From: Bryobacteraceae bacterium
Lineage (GTDB): Bacteria; Acidobacteriota; Terriglobia; Bryobacterales; Bryobacteraceae
Direction: 5' to 3'
Assembly (NCBI GenBank): GCA_041394945.1
Contig: JAWKHH010000003.1
Span: forward strand, 1,503,132 to 1,567,131
DNA length: 64,000 nt
Of the stretch, positions 27,254-36,646 are shown piece after piece. Positions within the stretch are counted from its first letter, which is position 1. Every line of letters begins with the position of its first letter. A model generated the notes under the pieces. That model searched no databases. It was not told the DNA's origin and saw only the letters and a list, made by a program, of their open reading frames with translations. The translations under genes and the position numbers were made by a program.

Positions 27254-28078
27254 TCAGGCCCCCGAAGCGCGTTCGGCGGCCATCGCCGCGGCGATTCCTT
27301 CCCGGTATCCGGGATACCGCAGATCGACGCCCAGCGCCCGGCGGATCGCCCGCCCGTCCACGCGCCGGTTCGCCGACCGGGTATCTTCCGGCGGCAGCAC
27401 GCCCGAAGGCTCCGGCGCGGCAATGCCAAGCAGCCCGGCACAGTAGCGGGTGATTTCGATCGCCGGGCATGGCTCATCGTCGGCTACCGGCCACGCTCCG
27501 GTGATATCTCCCAGCACAGCGGCCGCGGTGATCCGAGCCAGGTCATCGACGTGAATCCGCGAGATGTAGTTCGAGCCGTCCCCCCACAGCCGGTGCCGGC
27601 CCTCGCGCAGCGACACGTGAACGCCCCGTCCCGGTCCATAGATCGCCGCTGGACGCAGAATCGCCCACGATCCGCACAGCCCCCGCACGGCCTCCTCCTC
27701 CGCCACCCGCACCCGCTCCCGCTCGATCCGCGGCGCCGGCGGCGTGGTTTCGTCCACCAGGCCCTGGTCGCCGTATACACCCGTGGTCGACAGATACACC
27801 ACCCGCTCCGCCCGCTTGAGGACAGGCGCAACGAGCGGTGTCACGGGTTCGTTTCCCATCGGCGGCAGGGAGTGCAGCACCCGGACCGGCGCGGAGAGCG
27901 TTTCCGCGAGGCCGGCGACCGCCGCCGGGTCCGCCGCTTCGAAGGTAACGAACCCTACGCCTTCGGTCGCCGGCGCGGAACGATGGGCGGTCGCCACCAC
28001 GCGTTCGTCCGCCGCCGCCAACAGCCGGGCCACGCGCCGCCCGGTGAACCCGCAACCGAGAATGACGATCAATGTCAA
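27254..28078 (-). CDS. SDR-family NAD(P)-dependent epimerase/dehydratase-like protein
   Basis: A 274-residue Rossmann protein. The dinucleotide site GCGFTGRRVA is at the N-terminus (residues 8-17), then VYLSTTGVYGD with the Ser/Tyr region of extended SDRs. The pattern is close to the YeeZ-type group, whose substrates are not established. The start is TTG at 28078; a second TTG six bases later is possible. Its start region overlaps the possible plus-strand remnant at 28062-28295. The stop is back to back with the DUF1501 gene. Confidence 0.82.
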   Translation of the reverse strand: MTLIVILGCGFTGRRVARLLAAADERVVATAHRSAPATEGVGFVTFEAADPAAVAGLAETLSAPVRVLHSLPPMGNEPVTPLVAPVLKRAERVVYLSTTGVYGDQGLVDETTPPAPRIERERVRVAEEEAVRGLCGSWAILRPAAIYGPGRGVHVSLREGRHRLWGDGSNYISRIHVDDLARITAAAVLGDITGAWPVADDEPCPAIEITRYCAGLLGIAAPEPSGVLPPEDTRSANRRVDGRAIRRALGVDLRYPGYREGIAAAMAAERASGA

Positions 28079-28295
28079 TGATACGATTCGGAACGCCGCC
28101 CGCGGCCCGGCCGCGAGCGCTCCTTACCGTACCGCGATCGTGAACCCCGACTGGCTCGCCGCGGAGCTTTCATCCGGAGGGTCCGGAAAGGTTCTTGACG
28201 CGCATATCTCACGGGGTTTCGTCGCGAGACGCGGGAGAAGGCTGCGCAACGATGTAGACACGGCCTTATCGCGCGTCGCAGCAGAAAGCCGGTGA
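28062..28295 (+). pseudogene. Possible truncated sulfurtransferase (rhodanese) N-terminus
   Basis: An in-frame stretch beginning at the ATG 28062 reads TAIVNPDWLAAELSSGG ... KVLDAHISR, which resembles the opening of thiosulfate sulfurtransferases (STEWLA ... VLDA). After about 25 such residues the sequence loses any resemblance and stops at 28295, so the catalytic half is absent. It overlaps the start of the SDR gene on the other strand. The rest of the 454-base gap before the RHS gene (28079-28532) holds nothing else I can name. Confidence 0.35.
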
Positions 28296-28532
28296 GATTT
28301 GCCGGTTAGTGCTTGGAGGAGTGCGTGATTGCCCTGCGGAATCAGGGGCCAAGAGATGCATGTTCGCCCGAGGGTAGCTCTGGGCGGCAGGAACCACCGT
28401 GGCGAGGTTTGCCTCGAGCAGGATCCATAGCCGGCACATGCAGCGCCGTGAATCCGTTTGCGCAATTCGTTCGTATATCCGTTTGGCGAGCCGCTTTGTG
28501 GGAGCGGGGTCCTGTTACCGGAGAAGAAACTG

Positions 28533-31500
28533 ATGGAACAGACCGCATCATCCACGCCGCAACCGCGCATCATCCGCTATTGTGGCGACCAGTTGGTCCT
28601 GATCGAAAAAGACCCGCACGGGCTCGGTCCCGACTCCGCTGTTTGCTTTGATTTCGATCGCGACGGCCACTTCGAGCACGAGATCCACACGGATTCCGAA
28701 GGCCGCTACTGCTTCGCCTTCGCCGCGCACAATCTGAATCACGATGGCGTATTCTCCATGGTCACGCGCGGAGCCCATGGCGGGAAGAGCGAAGTCGTCA
28801 CCGTTCACGCCATAAAGGAAAAGCCTTTCAACCCCGCCTGCGAAGTTCCCGTGAACCGCGTGCCCATCGAACCCCCTCCGGGCGAGGACAAGCCGCCCGA
28901 AGCGGGCATATGCACCTCCGCCTGCACCGCGTGCGAACTCGACGAAACCCTGCCGGGCGCGTCGTTGGATGCTTACACGAACAGCGCCACGCCGATGGTG
29001 CGGGGAGTCGAGTTGGCCACGGGCAAGCTGCGCCAATCCTGGTCCATCACGTCCTTCGCCACGCGTCAGCTTGACTTCGACTTTACGCTCCACCACAGCT
29101 CTCTGGTCGACTACAACGGTCCCTGGGGCCTCGGCGTTTCCCACAGCTTCAATATGATGATCGTGCAGGACGGGCCACTGTCCGGGCAGGTCGTCACCAG
29201 CGACCTCCGGTGCTACCCCATCTACTCCGACGACGGCCACGAATGGCGATTGCCGCGGAACTTCTTCTCCAGACTGCGGCTCGACAAGGCCCGCTGCCGT
29301 TGGACCATGACGCATTTCTCCGGGCTTGAAACCGAATTCTTCCAGGGGCCGCCGGGCAAGCCCGGCTATCCACTCTCGATTTGCGATCCCAACCGCAACC
29401 GGGCTTACCTCGAATACGATAGCTCCGGGCTGCTGCAATGCATCGTCACGGACCTCGAGCAGGAACTGCACTTCGCCTACGACGAAACCGCGCGGCTTCG
29501 CGCATTCACGGATCATCTCGGGCGCGCCTGGCGCTTTGGTTACGACGAGCGCCATCGCCTCACCCGCATGCTCACGCCGGTTACCGAGTTCGCCGATATC
29601 GCAGCCTGCCAGGAGATCACGGAGCACGACCTGCCGGGCGTGCTCGCCAAACAGCCGCGCACCACGCTGCTGGGCTATTCAGACGAGCGATTCCCCAGCC
29701 ACATTACTTCCATCGCCGATCAGCGCGGCGCCACACCGGAATCGCGTGTGTACGATTCGCTCGGACGTGTGCGAACCACCTTCGTCAACGGCATGCCGAT
29801 CCACTACGACTACCAGGTGGAGTTCGCGCTCGACAAACTTGAAGCCGGTAATCTCGTTACCCGCGTCACCGATCGCGAAGGCAACGTCAACGACTATGAG
29901 ATTCACGGAACCGCCGGCGGCGCTCTCAACGGCCGGGGGCGGTTCGGGTTGCGCCGTCAGATCACCTGGACCGAGCGCGGCAAAGGCAACCCGCCGCTGC
30001 GCATGGACGAGCCTGCCTATTGGGAGCAGCGTTGGCTGCACGACTGCAACTGCCTTGCGCCCATCGTGGCGACGCAGCCGTTCAGCAGCGACGACGCCAA
30101 GGCGCTCAACTTCGACGATGCCGGTATCCCCACCGACTGGCCGCGCACCGTCTATGCGTACAACGACGTACGCCAGGTTCTCGTCGATCTCTACACCGAT
30201 GGCGCCGAGTCGATTCGCACCGAGTCCGCCTACCAGGAGCAGGCGTTCGGCGATGAACGGCAGTACTCCCGGAAGATCCGCTGGACGGAGCCTCGCGGTT
30301 TCGACGACAACCCCATCTACGCCGGGTTGGGTTTCACCCACAGCTACCGGTACGATGCCCGCGGGAACCGAACCCGTCATGACGCGCCCACCGTCACCCG
30401 CGGCGTCGATGCGCCACAGATCATCGCGGAGACCTGGAGCTACAACGAATTCGGCCAGGTGCTCCAGCACACCGGCCCCAATGGAAACATCACGGCGAAT
30501 GCCTACTACGACGGACCCAGCACCGGCGGCGATATCAACGCGAAGGGCCCATTCGGTGGCTACTTGCGGTCCGTCACGCGAGGCGCCGGCGGATCCAAGG
30601 ACGCCGCAACAAATCTGACCACAACTTATCTCGTCAATCCGCTGGGAATGACAACGCGGGAGATCGATCCGAAAGGGTTCATCCACGACACGGAGTACAA
30701 CAATCTGCAGGAGCGGGTGCGCTGGATCGAGCCACGCGTGACCCTGCGCCAGGGCGCGCAGGTTCGTTATGAAACCCGCTGGGTCTACGATGGCGCGGGC
30801 AACGAAGTCCTGGAGCGCCGTAGCAATATCGATCTCGACGGCGCAGTACCGGCCAATCGCTGGATCGACCGGTCAATGAGCTACGACAACGTAAGGAACC
30901 TGCTTTCCGATCGCGCCGAGGTCGATGCCGACGGCGCTAGGGACCTTACGACACGCCACGCCTACGACCGCAACGACGACCGGGTGGTGACGCAACGGCC
31001 AGAGGGCAATCGAGAGTTCCGAATCTACGACGAGCGGCGGCTGTTGCTCGCCACGTTCTACGGAGTAGCGCCCGGTGGACGCATCGACGACGGATACCCG
31101 AGCGACAAACGCGCCCACGATCTCGGCTCCACCGCCTTCGTGGGAGCGACGCTCGACACCTATGATGCGCGTCTCAACCTCGTTCGGCATCGCGACGGGC
31201 GGGGCAATCTCACCGGTCGTTTCTTCGACTTCTACAACCGGCAGATCGCCGAGTCCGATCCGAATGGCAACGGCTGGGTGCGAACCTACGATGACGATTC
31301 GAACGTGCTCACGACCGCGCGTGGCGCCGTGTCCAGGGAACGGGGCGAGATCACCGAACTCCTCGAACAGACCTTTGAGCGATACGACGAAGCGGGCCGA
31401 GGCTACCAGCGTGTGCTCGACATCGATCTCGGCGGCAACGAACAAACGGCTGTCGACCCGGACGACGGAAAGAATTCCAGCTATCGGATCCGCTTCGATC

Positions 31501-34427
31501 CGGGTGCGCGAACGGTCCTCGGCATGGACGCCAACGGCAATACCACCGCCTACGGCTACGACGCCGCCGATCGTATACTGACGGTTACCGACGCGCTCGG
31601 CAACGTGCGGGCTCACGCCTATGACGGCAACTCCAATATCGTCCGGATAACCGAAACGGAAGTGCCCGGTCCCGGCGCGGCCGGAGATCCGGAGACCTGG
31701 GTCATCACGTTCGCCTTCGACGAAGTCAATCGACAGACCGAACGGCGCATACTCGGCCTCAACGGCAATAGCATCGACCATGCATGGTTCTTCGCCTACG
31801 ATTCGCGCGGCAACGAACGGTTGATGCGGGACGCCGAAAACAACGTCACGCGAAGCACGTTCGACTACGCCGACCGTTTGATCCTGCGGCAGCGCTTCGA
31901 CGGAGATCCGCTCACCGGCGATCCGCTCGAGTTGCTGCGCTACGAGTGGGTCTACGACCGCAATGACCGTGCGGTCGAAGAGCGCGCTCTCTCCGATGTG
32001 ACGGACCCGGCGAGCGTACAGATCACGCGCCACGCCTACGACGACCTCGACCGCCAGGTTCGGACCGTGTTCCCGGATTCCGACGATCCCATCGACGGCG
32101 CCGGCAGTGTCGGCGATGGTTTGTTCGACCGGGTGGAACTCGGCTACGACGCCAACTCGAACCTCATTCGCATCACCGATCAACGGGAGGTCGTCTTCAC
32201 CACCGCCTTCGATCCCGGAAACCGGCCTGTTTCGCAGTCCATCGTGAAGCCGGCAAGTGTACCCGGCGTGACGCGGCAAGCCTACGCCTACGATGTGATC
32301 AATCGTGTGATTACCGCCGACAACGACTATGCCCGTGTCGCGAACAGCTATGATCCCCTCTCACGGCTGACGTCTGAAGCGCAATCGATCCGGCTCGATG
32401 GCTCCGGCTTCGCGAACGGATGGGAGAACCCGATTCGCGTGTCGCACGCCTACGATAGACAGTCGAACGCAACGAGGCGCCGGGTGCTCGACGGCGCTCG
32501 GACAGACTTGGCTGTTTCCACCACGTTCGATGCGCTCAACCGCGAGGTCCGCCGCAGGGCGCGGTACTTCGACACCTCGATGCACGACATCGCGACCTAT
32601 GCCTATTTGGGTCCATCGCGTGTGCAGACGAAGACGCTCGGCAACGGCGCGGTGCTGACGCGCCGGTACGACTCCAAACGGCGCACGCAGTCGCACTCCT
32701 GGACCGGGTCCAATCGACTGCTCGTTGGCTTCGAATACGGCTACGATCGAATGGACAATGCGCTCTATGAGCGCTTCACCCATGACAGCGGCCTGTACGA
32801 TCACTTCCAATACAACGATCGCTACGAGGTGGTCGCCGTCGACTACCGCGCGCCGGGCGCCACGCCGCCCGTCAATCCGCGCACCCGCTTCTTCTACGAT
32901 GACGTCTTCAACCGGACGCAGGCCACGTTCGGCGATCCGTTCGGAGCCGCGCCCGATACCGTCGACAGCTACGCCGCAAACAGAGCCAATGAGTACACAC
33001 GGATCAAGCGCAACGGCAAGGCCGTAGGTCAGACTCACGATCGCGCCGGCAACCTGACGCAACTTCTGGCGCGGCCGGCCGTGAATCGGCGGCAACGGGC
33101 GGATGTGTTCGCTACTGCGCGCTGGGATGCCCACAACCTCCTGTTCAGCATCGATACCGGCGTCACTCCGGCGCAGGATTACCGCTACGACGCATTTCGA
33201 CGCCGGATCGCCACCTTGGAGCTCGATGGGGACGCGATTCGTTCCGGCGCGCGGCGCTACATCTATGACCGTTGGGAAGTAGTGGAAGAGCGGTTGATCG
33301 ACGACGGCGCGAAACTCCCCGCGGCGCCCTCAACGCTCGAGCGCGTCTACGTCACCGGCAGGGAGATCGATGAGCCGTTGTTGACTGCGATTGACAGCAC
33401 CGGCGATCGCCGGCTCGGAGGCGGAGCTCCAAAGAACCGGCCCGGCCCGGGCGCCGACAAGGAATACTATTTCTTGAACAACCGTCTCGGCAGCGTCATG
33501 GCGCTGCTCGACGCCGATCGGGCGGATGGCGTGTTGGAACGTTACCGCTACACCGTGTACGGCGAGGTCCAGATACTGCCATCGCCTGACGACAGCGGCG
33601 ACGATCCGGAGGGCGCCCCGGGAGTATTCGGCAACTCTTATCGATTCACCGCGCGCCGCCATGATGAAAAGGCCGGTCTCTACTACTGCCGCAATCGCTT
33701 CTACGAGCCGGCTAGCGGTAGATTCATCAGTCGGGATCCGCTCTTGTACGTCGACGGTCCAGGCGTGTACGCCTATACGAACAACAACCCGACCGGCTAT
33801 AAAGATTGGTCGGGAACCGAGCTGACACCGGTCCCTGAGAACGATGGCTGCGACGGCTATGTTCATTTCTACTCGACGCAAGAGCACAAAACCCGAGTGA
33901 CGGCCGAGGCGCGTGCGCGCGCCGAGATCGAGTCCCCCGCGGCGCGCGCACTTGCGGACCTGCAGTGTCAGGCGGTTGCAACCCGAATCAACAAGGCCTG
34001 CATATTGCGCAAAGGACCGATCATCACCCGCGAGAGCGCCAATCAGACGGGCGGTGAAAGCGCCAGGGCGAGAAGGGATCGCAAGAGAGGGCGCGAGGAG
34101 GCGGTGAAGAAAGGCGCCTACAGAAAGTCCTGCGGTCAGAACTGGGTGGCCAGGGCGAACGCCCGTTGGCGTTGCCGGAGCGTCAGAACCTTGAGGGACG
34201 AACTGGCCCGGGAGCGCAGATACATCGAACAGGATCTGGATGCCATCGAGTATGAAAAGAACAAGCGCAAATGGGTAAGGCACGTCGGAATCGCGATTCT
34301 GGGCGCTGCTTCGGTATACGGCCTGGCCAGGCTGGCGTTTGGCGGTGGCGCTGCTGCCGGTCTCGCCGGTCTGGGGGCAAGACTCCGGGTTGCGGTGGAA
34401 GCCCGCCGGTTCGCTGGGGCGCCTTAG
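28533..34427 (+). CDS. RHS/YD-repeat polymorphic toxin-like protein
   Basis: A 1964-residue protein. The ATG at 28533 follows GGAGA; earlier in-frame codons lack a ribosome site. Residues about 1-150 form an unrecognised cysteine-containing domain with no signal peptide or PAAR motif. Residues about 160-280 resemble the DUF6531-type entry to an RHS barrel, then dozens of YD repeats (YDxxGN, YDANSNLIRI) build the RHS/TcC cage. The core ends with RFYEPASGRFISRDPLLY ... YTNNNPTGYKDWSG. The last 203 residues are the variable tip: cysteines, a highly basic stretch (RRDRKRGREE), then a hydrophobic segment (VGIAILGAASVYGLARLAFGG). The tip is not recognised; membrane damage is one possibility. No immunity gene follows; the next gene is a second RHS tip 34 bases on. 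Confidence 0.9.
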   Translation: MEQTASSTPQPRIIRYCGDQLVLIEKDPHGLGPDSAVCFDFDRDGHFEHEIHTDSEGRYCFAFAAHNLNHDGVFSMVTRGAHGGKSEVVTVHAIKEKPFNPACEVPVNRVPIEPPPGEDKPPEAGICTSACTACELDETLPGASLDAYTNSATPMVRGVELATGKLRQSWSITSFATRQLDFDFTLHHSSLVDYNGPWGLGVSHSFNMMIVQDGPLSGQVVTSDLRCYPIYSDDGHEWRLPRNFFSRLRLDKARCRWTMTHFSGLETEFFQGPPGKPGYPLSICDPNRNRAYLEYDSSGLLQCIVTDLEQELHFAYDETARLRAFTDHLGRAWRFGYDERHRLTRMLTPVTEFADIAACQEITEHDLPGVLAKQPRTTLLGYSDERFPSHITSIADQRGATPESRVYDSLGRVRTTFVNGMPIHYDYQVEFALDKLEAGNLVTRVTDREGNVNDYEIHGTAGGALNGRGRFGLRRQITWTERGKGNPPLRMDEPAYWEQRWLHDCNCLAPIVATQPFSSDDAKALNFDDAGIPTDWPRTVYAYNDVRQVLVDLYTDGAESIRTESAYQEQAFGDERQYSRKIRWTEPRGFDDNPIYAGLGFTHSYRYDARGNRTRHDAPTVTRGVDAPQIIAETWSYNEFGQVLQHTGPNGNITANAYYDGPSTGGDINAKGPFGGYLRSVTRGAGGSKDAATNLTTTYLVNPLGMTTREIDPKGFIHDTEYNNLQERVRWIEPRVTLRQGAQVRYETRWVYDGAGNEVLERRSNIDLDGAVPANRWIDRSMSYDNVRNLLSDRAEVDADGARDLTTRHAYDRNDDRVVTQRPEGNREFRIYDERRLLLATFYGVAPGGRIDDGYPSDKRAHDLGSTAFVGATLDTYDARLNLVRHRDGRGNLTGRFFDFYNRQIAESDPNGNGWVRTYDDDSNVLTTARGAVSRERGEITELLEQTFERYDEAGRGYQRVLDIDLGGNEQTAVDPDDGKNSSYRIRFDPGARTVLGMDANGNTTAYGYDAADRILTVTDALGNVRAHAYDGNSNIVRITETEVPGPGAAGDPETWVITFAFDEVNRQTERRILGLNGNSIDHAWFFAYDSRGNERLMRDAENNVTRSTFDYADRLILRQRFDGDPLTGDPLELLRYEWVYDRNDRAVEERALSDVTDPASVQITRHAYDDLDRQVRTVFPDSDDPIDGAGSVGDGLFDRVELGYDANSNLIRITDQREVVFTTAFDPGNRPVSQSIVKPASVPGVTRQAYAYDVINRVITADNDYARVANSYDPLSRLTSEAQSIRLDGSGFANGWENPIRVSHAYDRQSNATRRRVLDGARTDLAVSTTFDALNREVRRRARYFDTSMHDIATYAYLGPSRVQTKTLGNGAVLTRRYDSKRRTQSHSWTGSNRLLVGFEYGYDRMDNALYERFTHDSGLYDHFQYNDRYEVVAVDYRAPGATPPVNPRTRFFYDDVFNRTQATFGDPFGAAPDTVDSYAANRANEYTRIKRNGKAVGQTHDRAGNLTQLLARPAVNRRQRADVFATARWDAHNLLFSIDTGVTPAQDYRYDAFRRRIATLELDGDAIRSGARRYIYDRWEVVEERLIDDGAKLPAAPSTLERVYVTGREIDEPLLTAIDSTGDRRLGGGAPKNRPGPGADKEYYFLNNRLGSVMALLDADRADGVLERYRYTVYGEVQILPSPDDSGDDPEGAPGVFGNSYRFTARRHDEKAGLYYCRNRFYEPASGRFISRDPLLYVDGPGVYAYTNNNPTGYKDWSGTELTPVPENDGCDGYVHFYSTQEHKTRVTAEARARAEIESPAARALADLQCQAVATRINKACILRKGPIITRESANQTGGESARARRDRKRGREEAVKKGAYRKSCGQNWVARANARWRCRSVRTLRDELARERRYIEQDLDAIEYEKNKRKWVRHVGIAILGAASVYGLARLAFGGGAAAGLAGLGARLRVAVEARRFAGAP

Positions 34428-34461
34428 AGATGGCTCGGGCGAAGAATCGCGAGGAACGGTG

Positions 34462-35316
34462 ATGACACGAGCGTCTTTCCAACCAGCAGACCCAGTGCGG
34501 GCGGCGGCGCCGCTTACGCCGTCGGGATTCGGGAATGTCTACCGGTTCACCGGGCGGCGCTTCGACGATGCGACCGGGCTCTACTACTATCGAAATCGCT
34601 ACTACGAGCCGGCGAGTGGACGGTTCATCAACCGCGACCCGCTTGGGTATCCCGACAGCATGAATGCTTGCGCCTATGTGCGGAACAACCCCGTCAATCG
34701 ATTCGACCCGCTCGGACTGAGGGAGCCGCCTCCGATTCTGAGGCGGTTTCTCACCTATGTCGACGAGGTCGAGGACGCCCTGGGACGGACCGAAGTCTAC
34801 TACCGCGTTTCCGTCGTTTGTGAATGCCGGAACGGCAAGTGGAAGATGCACGCCGGCTATAGTCTCTATTACCGCATCCTGATCGAGAAGCGATTCAGAA
34901 AGGAAATCGAAGAGCAAGCTGAAGGGAAGCCGACTTCCAAAGGCGTCGGCATCTACGGGCACGAGTTGAAGCATGTCGCGGCGGTGGAGCGGGCGGTGGT
35001 GACGGACAGGGCGCTCCACGATGCGATCGCCAGGGCGCGGACTCGCGACTATGGAAACAAGGAAAAGGACTGCACCGATGCCGTGGCTCGGGAAAAGGCG
35101 CGGATCGAAGGAAAGCTGAAGGAGGCGATTACCAAGGGAGTGGGCCATGCCGCGCGCCCCGGGATGTTGCGGCCTCAGGACAAGACGCTGTACCAGCCGC
35201 CCGGTGGATGGGTGGAGCCACCCACCAGCGAAGCGGATTTCGAACGGGAGCGACGCAGCCGGGAACGCCGGGGCTACAAGCAGTACATCCCCGGTGCAGA
35301 CACGTCCGAACGATAG
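34462..35316 (+). CDS. Orphan RHS C-terminal tip with HExxH metalloprotease-like motif
   Basis: A 284-residue protein with GAGG seven bases before the ATG. Residues about 22-90 repeat the last part of an RHS core (YRFTGRRFDDATGLYYYRNR, YYEPASGRFINRDPLG, NNPVNRFDPLGL), matching the equivalent segment of the upstream RHS gene but with a different DNA sequence. The remaining 190 residues are a distinct tip. It contains GHELKHVAAVE (His167, Glu168, His171), a zinc-peptidase motif like that of DUF922-type proteins, and two cysteines before it (VCEC). This looks like a displaced toxin module that can replace the tip of the main gene by recombination. No signal peptide; no following immunity gene is evident. 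Confidence 0.8.
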   Translation: MTRASFQPADPVRAAAPLTPSGFGNVYRFTGRRFDDATGLYYYRNRYYEPASGRFINRDPLGYPDSMNACAYVRNNPVNRFDPLGLREPPPILRRFLTYVDEVEDALGRTEVYYRVSVVCECRNGKWKMHAGYSLYYRILIEKRFRKEIEEQAEGKPTSKGVGIYGHELKHVAAVERAVVTDRALHDAIARARTRDYGNKEKDCTDAVAREKARIEGKLKEAITKGVGHAARPGMLRPQDKTLYQPPGGWVEPPTSEADFERERRSRERRGYKQYIPGADTSER

Positions 35317-35406
35317 AGCGAGGGCCCAGCCGGACGCGATGCGGCGCGCCGCCGGCGAACTGGCGCCGAACTGGCGGTCCACTACCGCGTCGGGCAAACT
35401 GGAGCA

Positions 35407-36621
35407 ATGCGAGTACTCGCCGTTTTGCTGCTGGCCGCCACGCCGCCCATCACTGCCGCGATCTCGGACGCGACGTTCCGCCATCGCTTCATCGCCCGCG
35501 AAATGCCCGGCCGCAACATGGGCTTCGGCACACCCGCCCTAGCCGATTTCGACAAAGACGGCGACCTCGATTTCGCTGTCTCCAATCGGGGCGACGGGAA
35601 GCTCTATTGGTTCGAGCAGCGTTCCGCCGATAATTGGGTCCGCCATGAAGCCGGCGAGCTCGCGCTCGGGCAATTGGGCTGTGTCACCATCGATGCCGAC
35701 GGCGACGGCTGGATCGACATCGTCATCGGCGGCTACTGGTTCCGCAATCCCGGCGATCCGCGAACAAGGCCGTTCGTCCGCCACGAATATGATCCGGCCA
35801 TCATGCGCGAGATCCACGACATGGTCGTCGCCGACATCGACGGTGACGGCCGCGAAGACATCGTCGCCATGGGCGACGCCGACGGCTGTTTCTGGTATTC
35901 GATCCCGCCCGGCTCCGCAACCGGCGAATGGCCTCGCACGCTGATCACCTTCGCCGTCCGCAACGACCTCGCCGACATTCACTCCGGGCTGAACCCGAAC
36001 GGCGTGGCGGACCTCGACGGCGACGGCGACCGCGACGTCCTCCTCACGGACCGCTGGTACGAGAACACCCAACGCGGAACGCGCTGGATCGAGCACAAGC
36101 TGCTGTTCGGAAAGATCGGCCCATGGGGATTCTCCTCGCGAAGCTGGATCAAGGATCTCGATGGCGATGGCGACGCCGACATCGTCGTCGCCGATTCCGA
36201 CGGGCAGAATTCCGGCCTCGCGTGGATCGAGAATCGCGACGGAAAGATGCGGAATCATCGCGTCCATTGGCTCGCCAACGCCGCTCCGGGAACGCGCGGA
36301 TCCTTCCACTCGCTGCGCCTGGCCGACTTCGATCTCGATGGCGATGACGACATCGTTGTCGTCGAGCAGGAGGACCCGAGCATTCTCCCGCAAGGGGCCA
36401 CGCCGCGCTGGTTCGTCTGGGAGAACACGTCCGTCGGGCAGGACGTCCGCTTCACCGAGCGCGTGATCTTCGACGGCCGCCTCGGCGGCCACGACGTAAT
36501 CATCGGCGACATCGACGGAGACGGCGACACCGACATCGCGTCGAAGATATGGAGCGTGTGGAGCGGCAACGCCAACGGCGGCAAGGTCCACATTGATTGG
36601 TTCGAGAACCGCACCCGCTAG
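35407..36621 (+). CDS. Secreted FG-GAP/VCBS repeat protein
   Basis: A 404-residue exported protein with a signal peptide (MRVLAVLLLAATPPITAA). About seven blades each carry a calcium-binding DxDxDG loop (DFDKDGDLDFAV, DADGDGWIDIVIGG, DIDGDGREDIV, DLDGDGDRDVLL, DLDGDGDADIVV, DLDGDDDIVV, DIDGDGDTDIAS), giving an integrin-like beta-propeller. No catalytic motif. It begins 90 bases after the orphan RHS tip and ends 25 bases before the HEAT/Sel1 protein gene. Likely an outer surface calcium-dependent binding protein; ligand unknown. Confidence 0.9.
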   Translation: MRVLAVLLLAATPPITAAISDATFRHRFIAREMPGRNMGFGTPALADFDKDGDLDFAVSNRGDGKLYWFEQRSADNWVRHEAGELALGQLGCVTIDADGDGWIDIVIGGYWFRNPGDPRTRPFVRHEYDPAIMREIHDMVVADIDGDGREDIVAMGDADGCFWYSIPPGSATGEWPRTLITFAVRNDLADIHSGLNPNGVADLDGDGDRDVLLTDRWYENTQRGTRWIEHKLLFGKIGPWGFSSRSWIKDLDGDGDADIVVADSDGQNSGLAWIENRDGKMRNHRVHWLANAAPGTRGSFHSLRLADFDLDGDDDIVVVEQEDPSILPQGATPRWFVWENTSVGQDVRFTERVIFDGRLGGHDVIIGDIDGDGDTDIASKIWSVWSGNANGGKVHIDWFENRTR

Positions 36622-36646
36622 CTGAATTACAATCACTTTCGGAAGG

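Noticed and set aside
28079..28532. Search for a tRNA or small RNA in the gap before the RHS gene
   Set aside because: No cloverleaf or CCA-type end could be drawn; only the short sulfurtransferase-like stretch was supportable.
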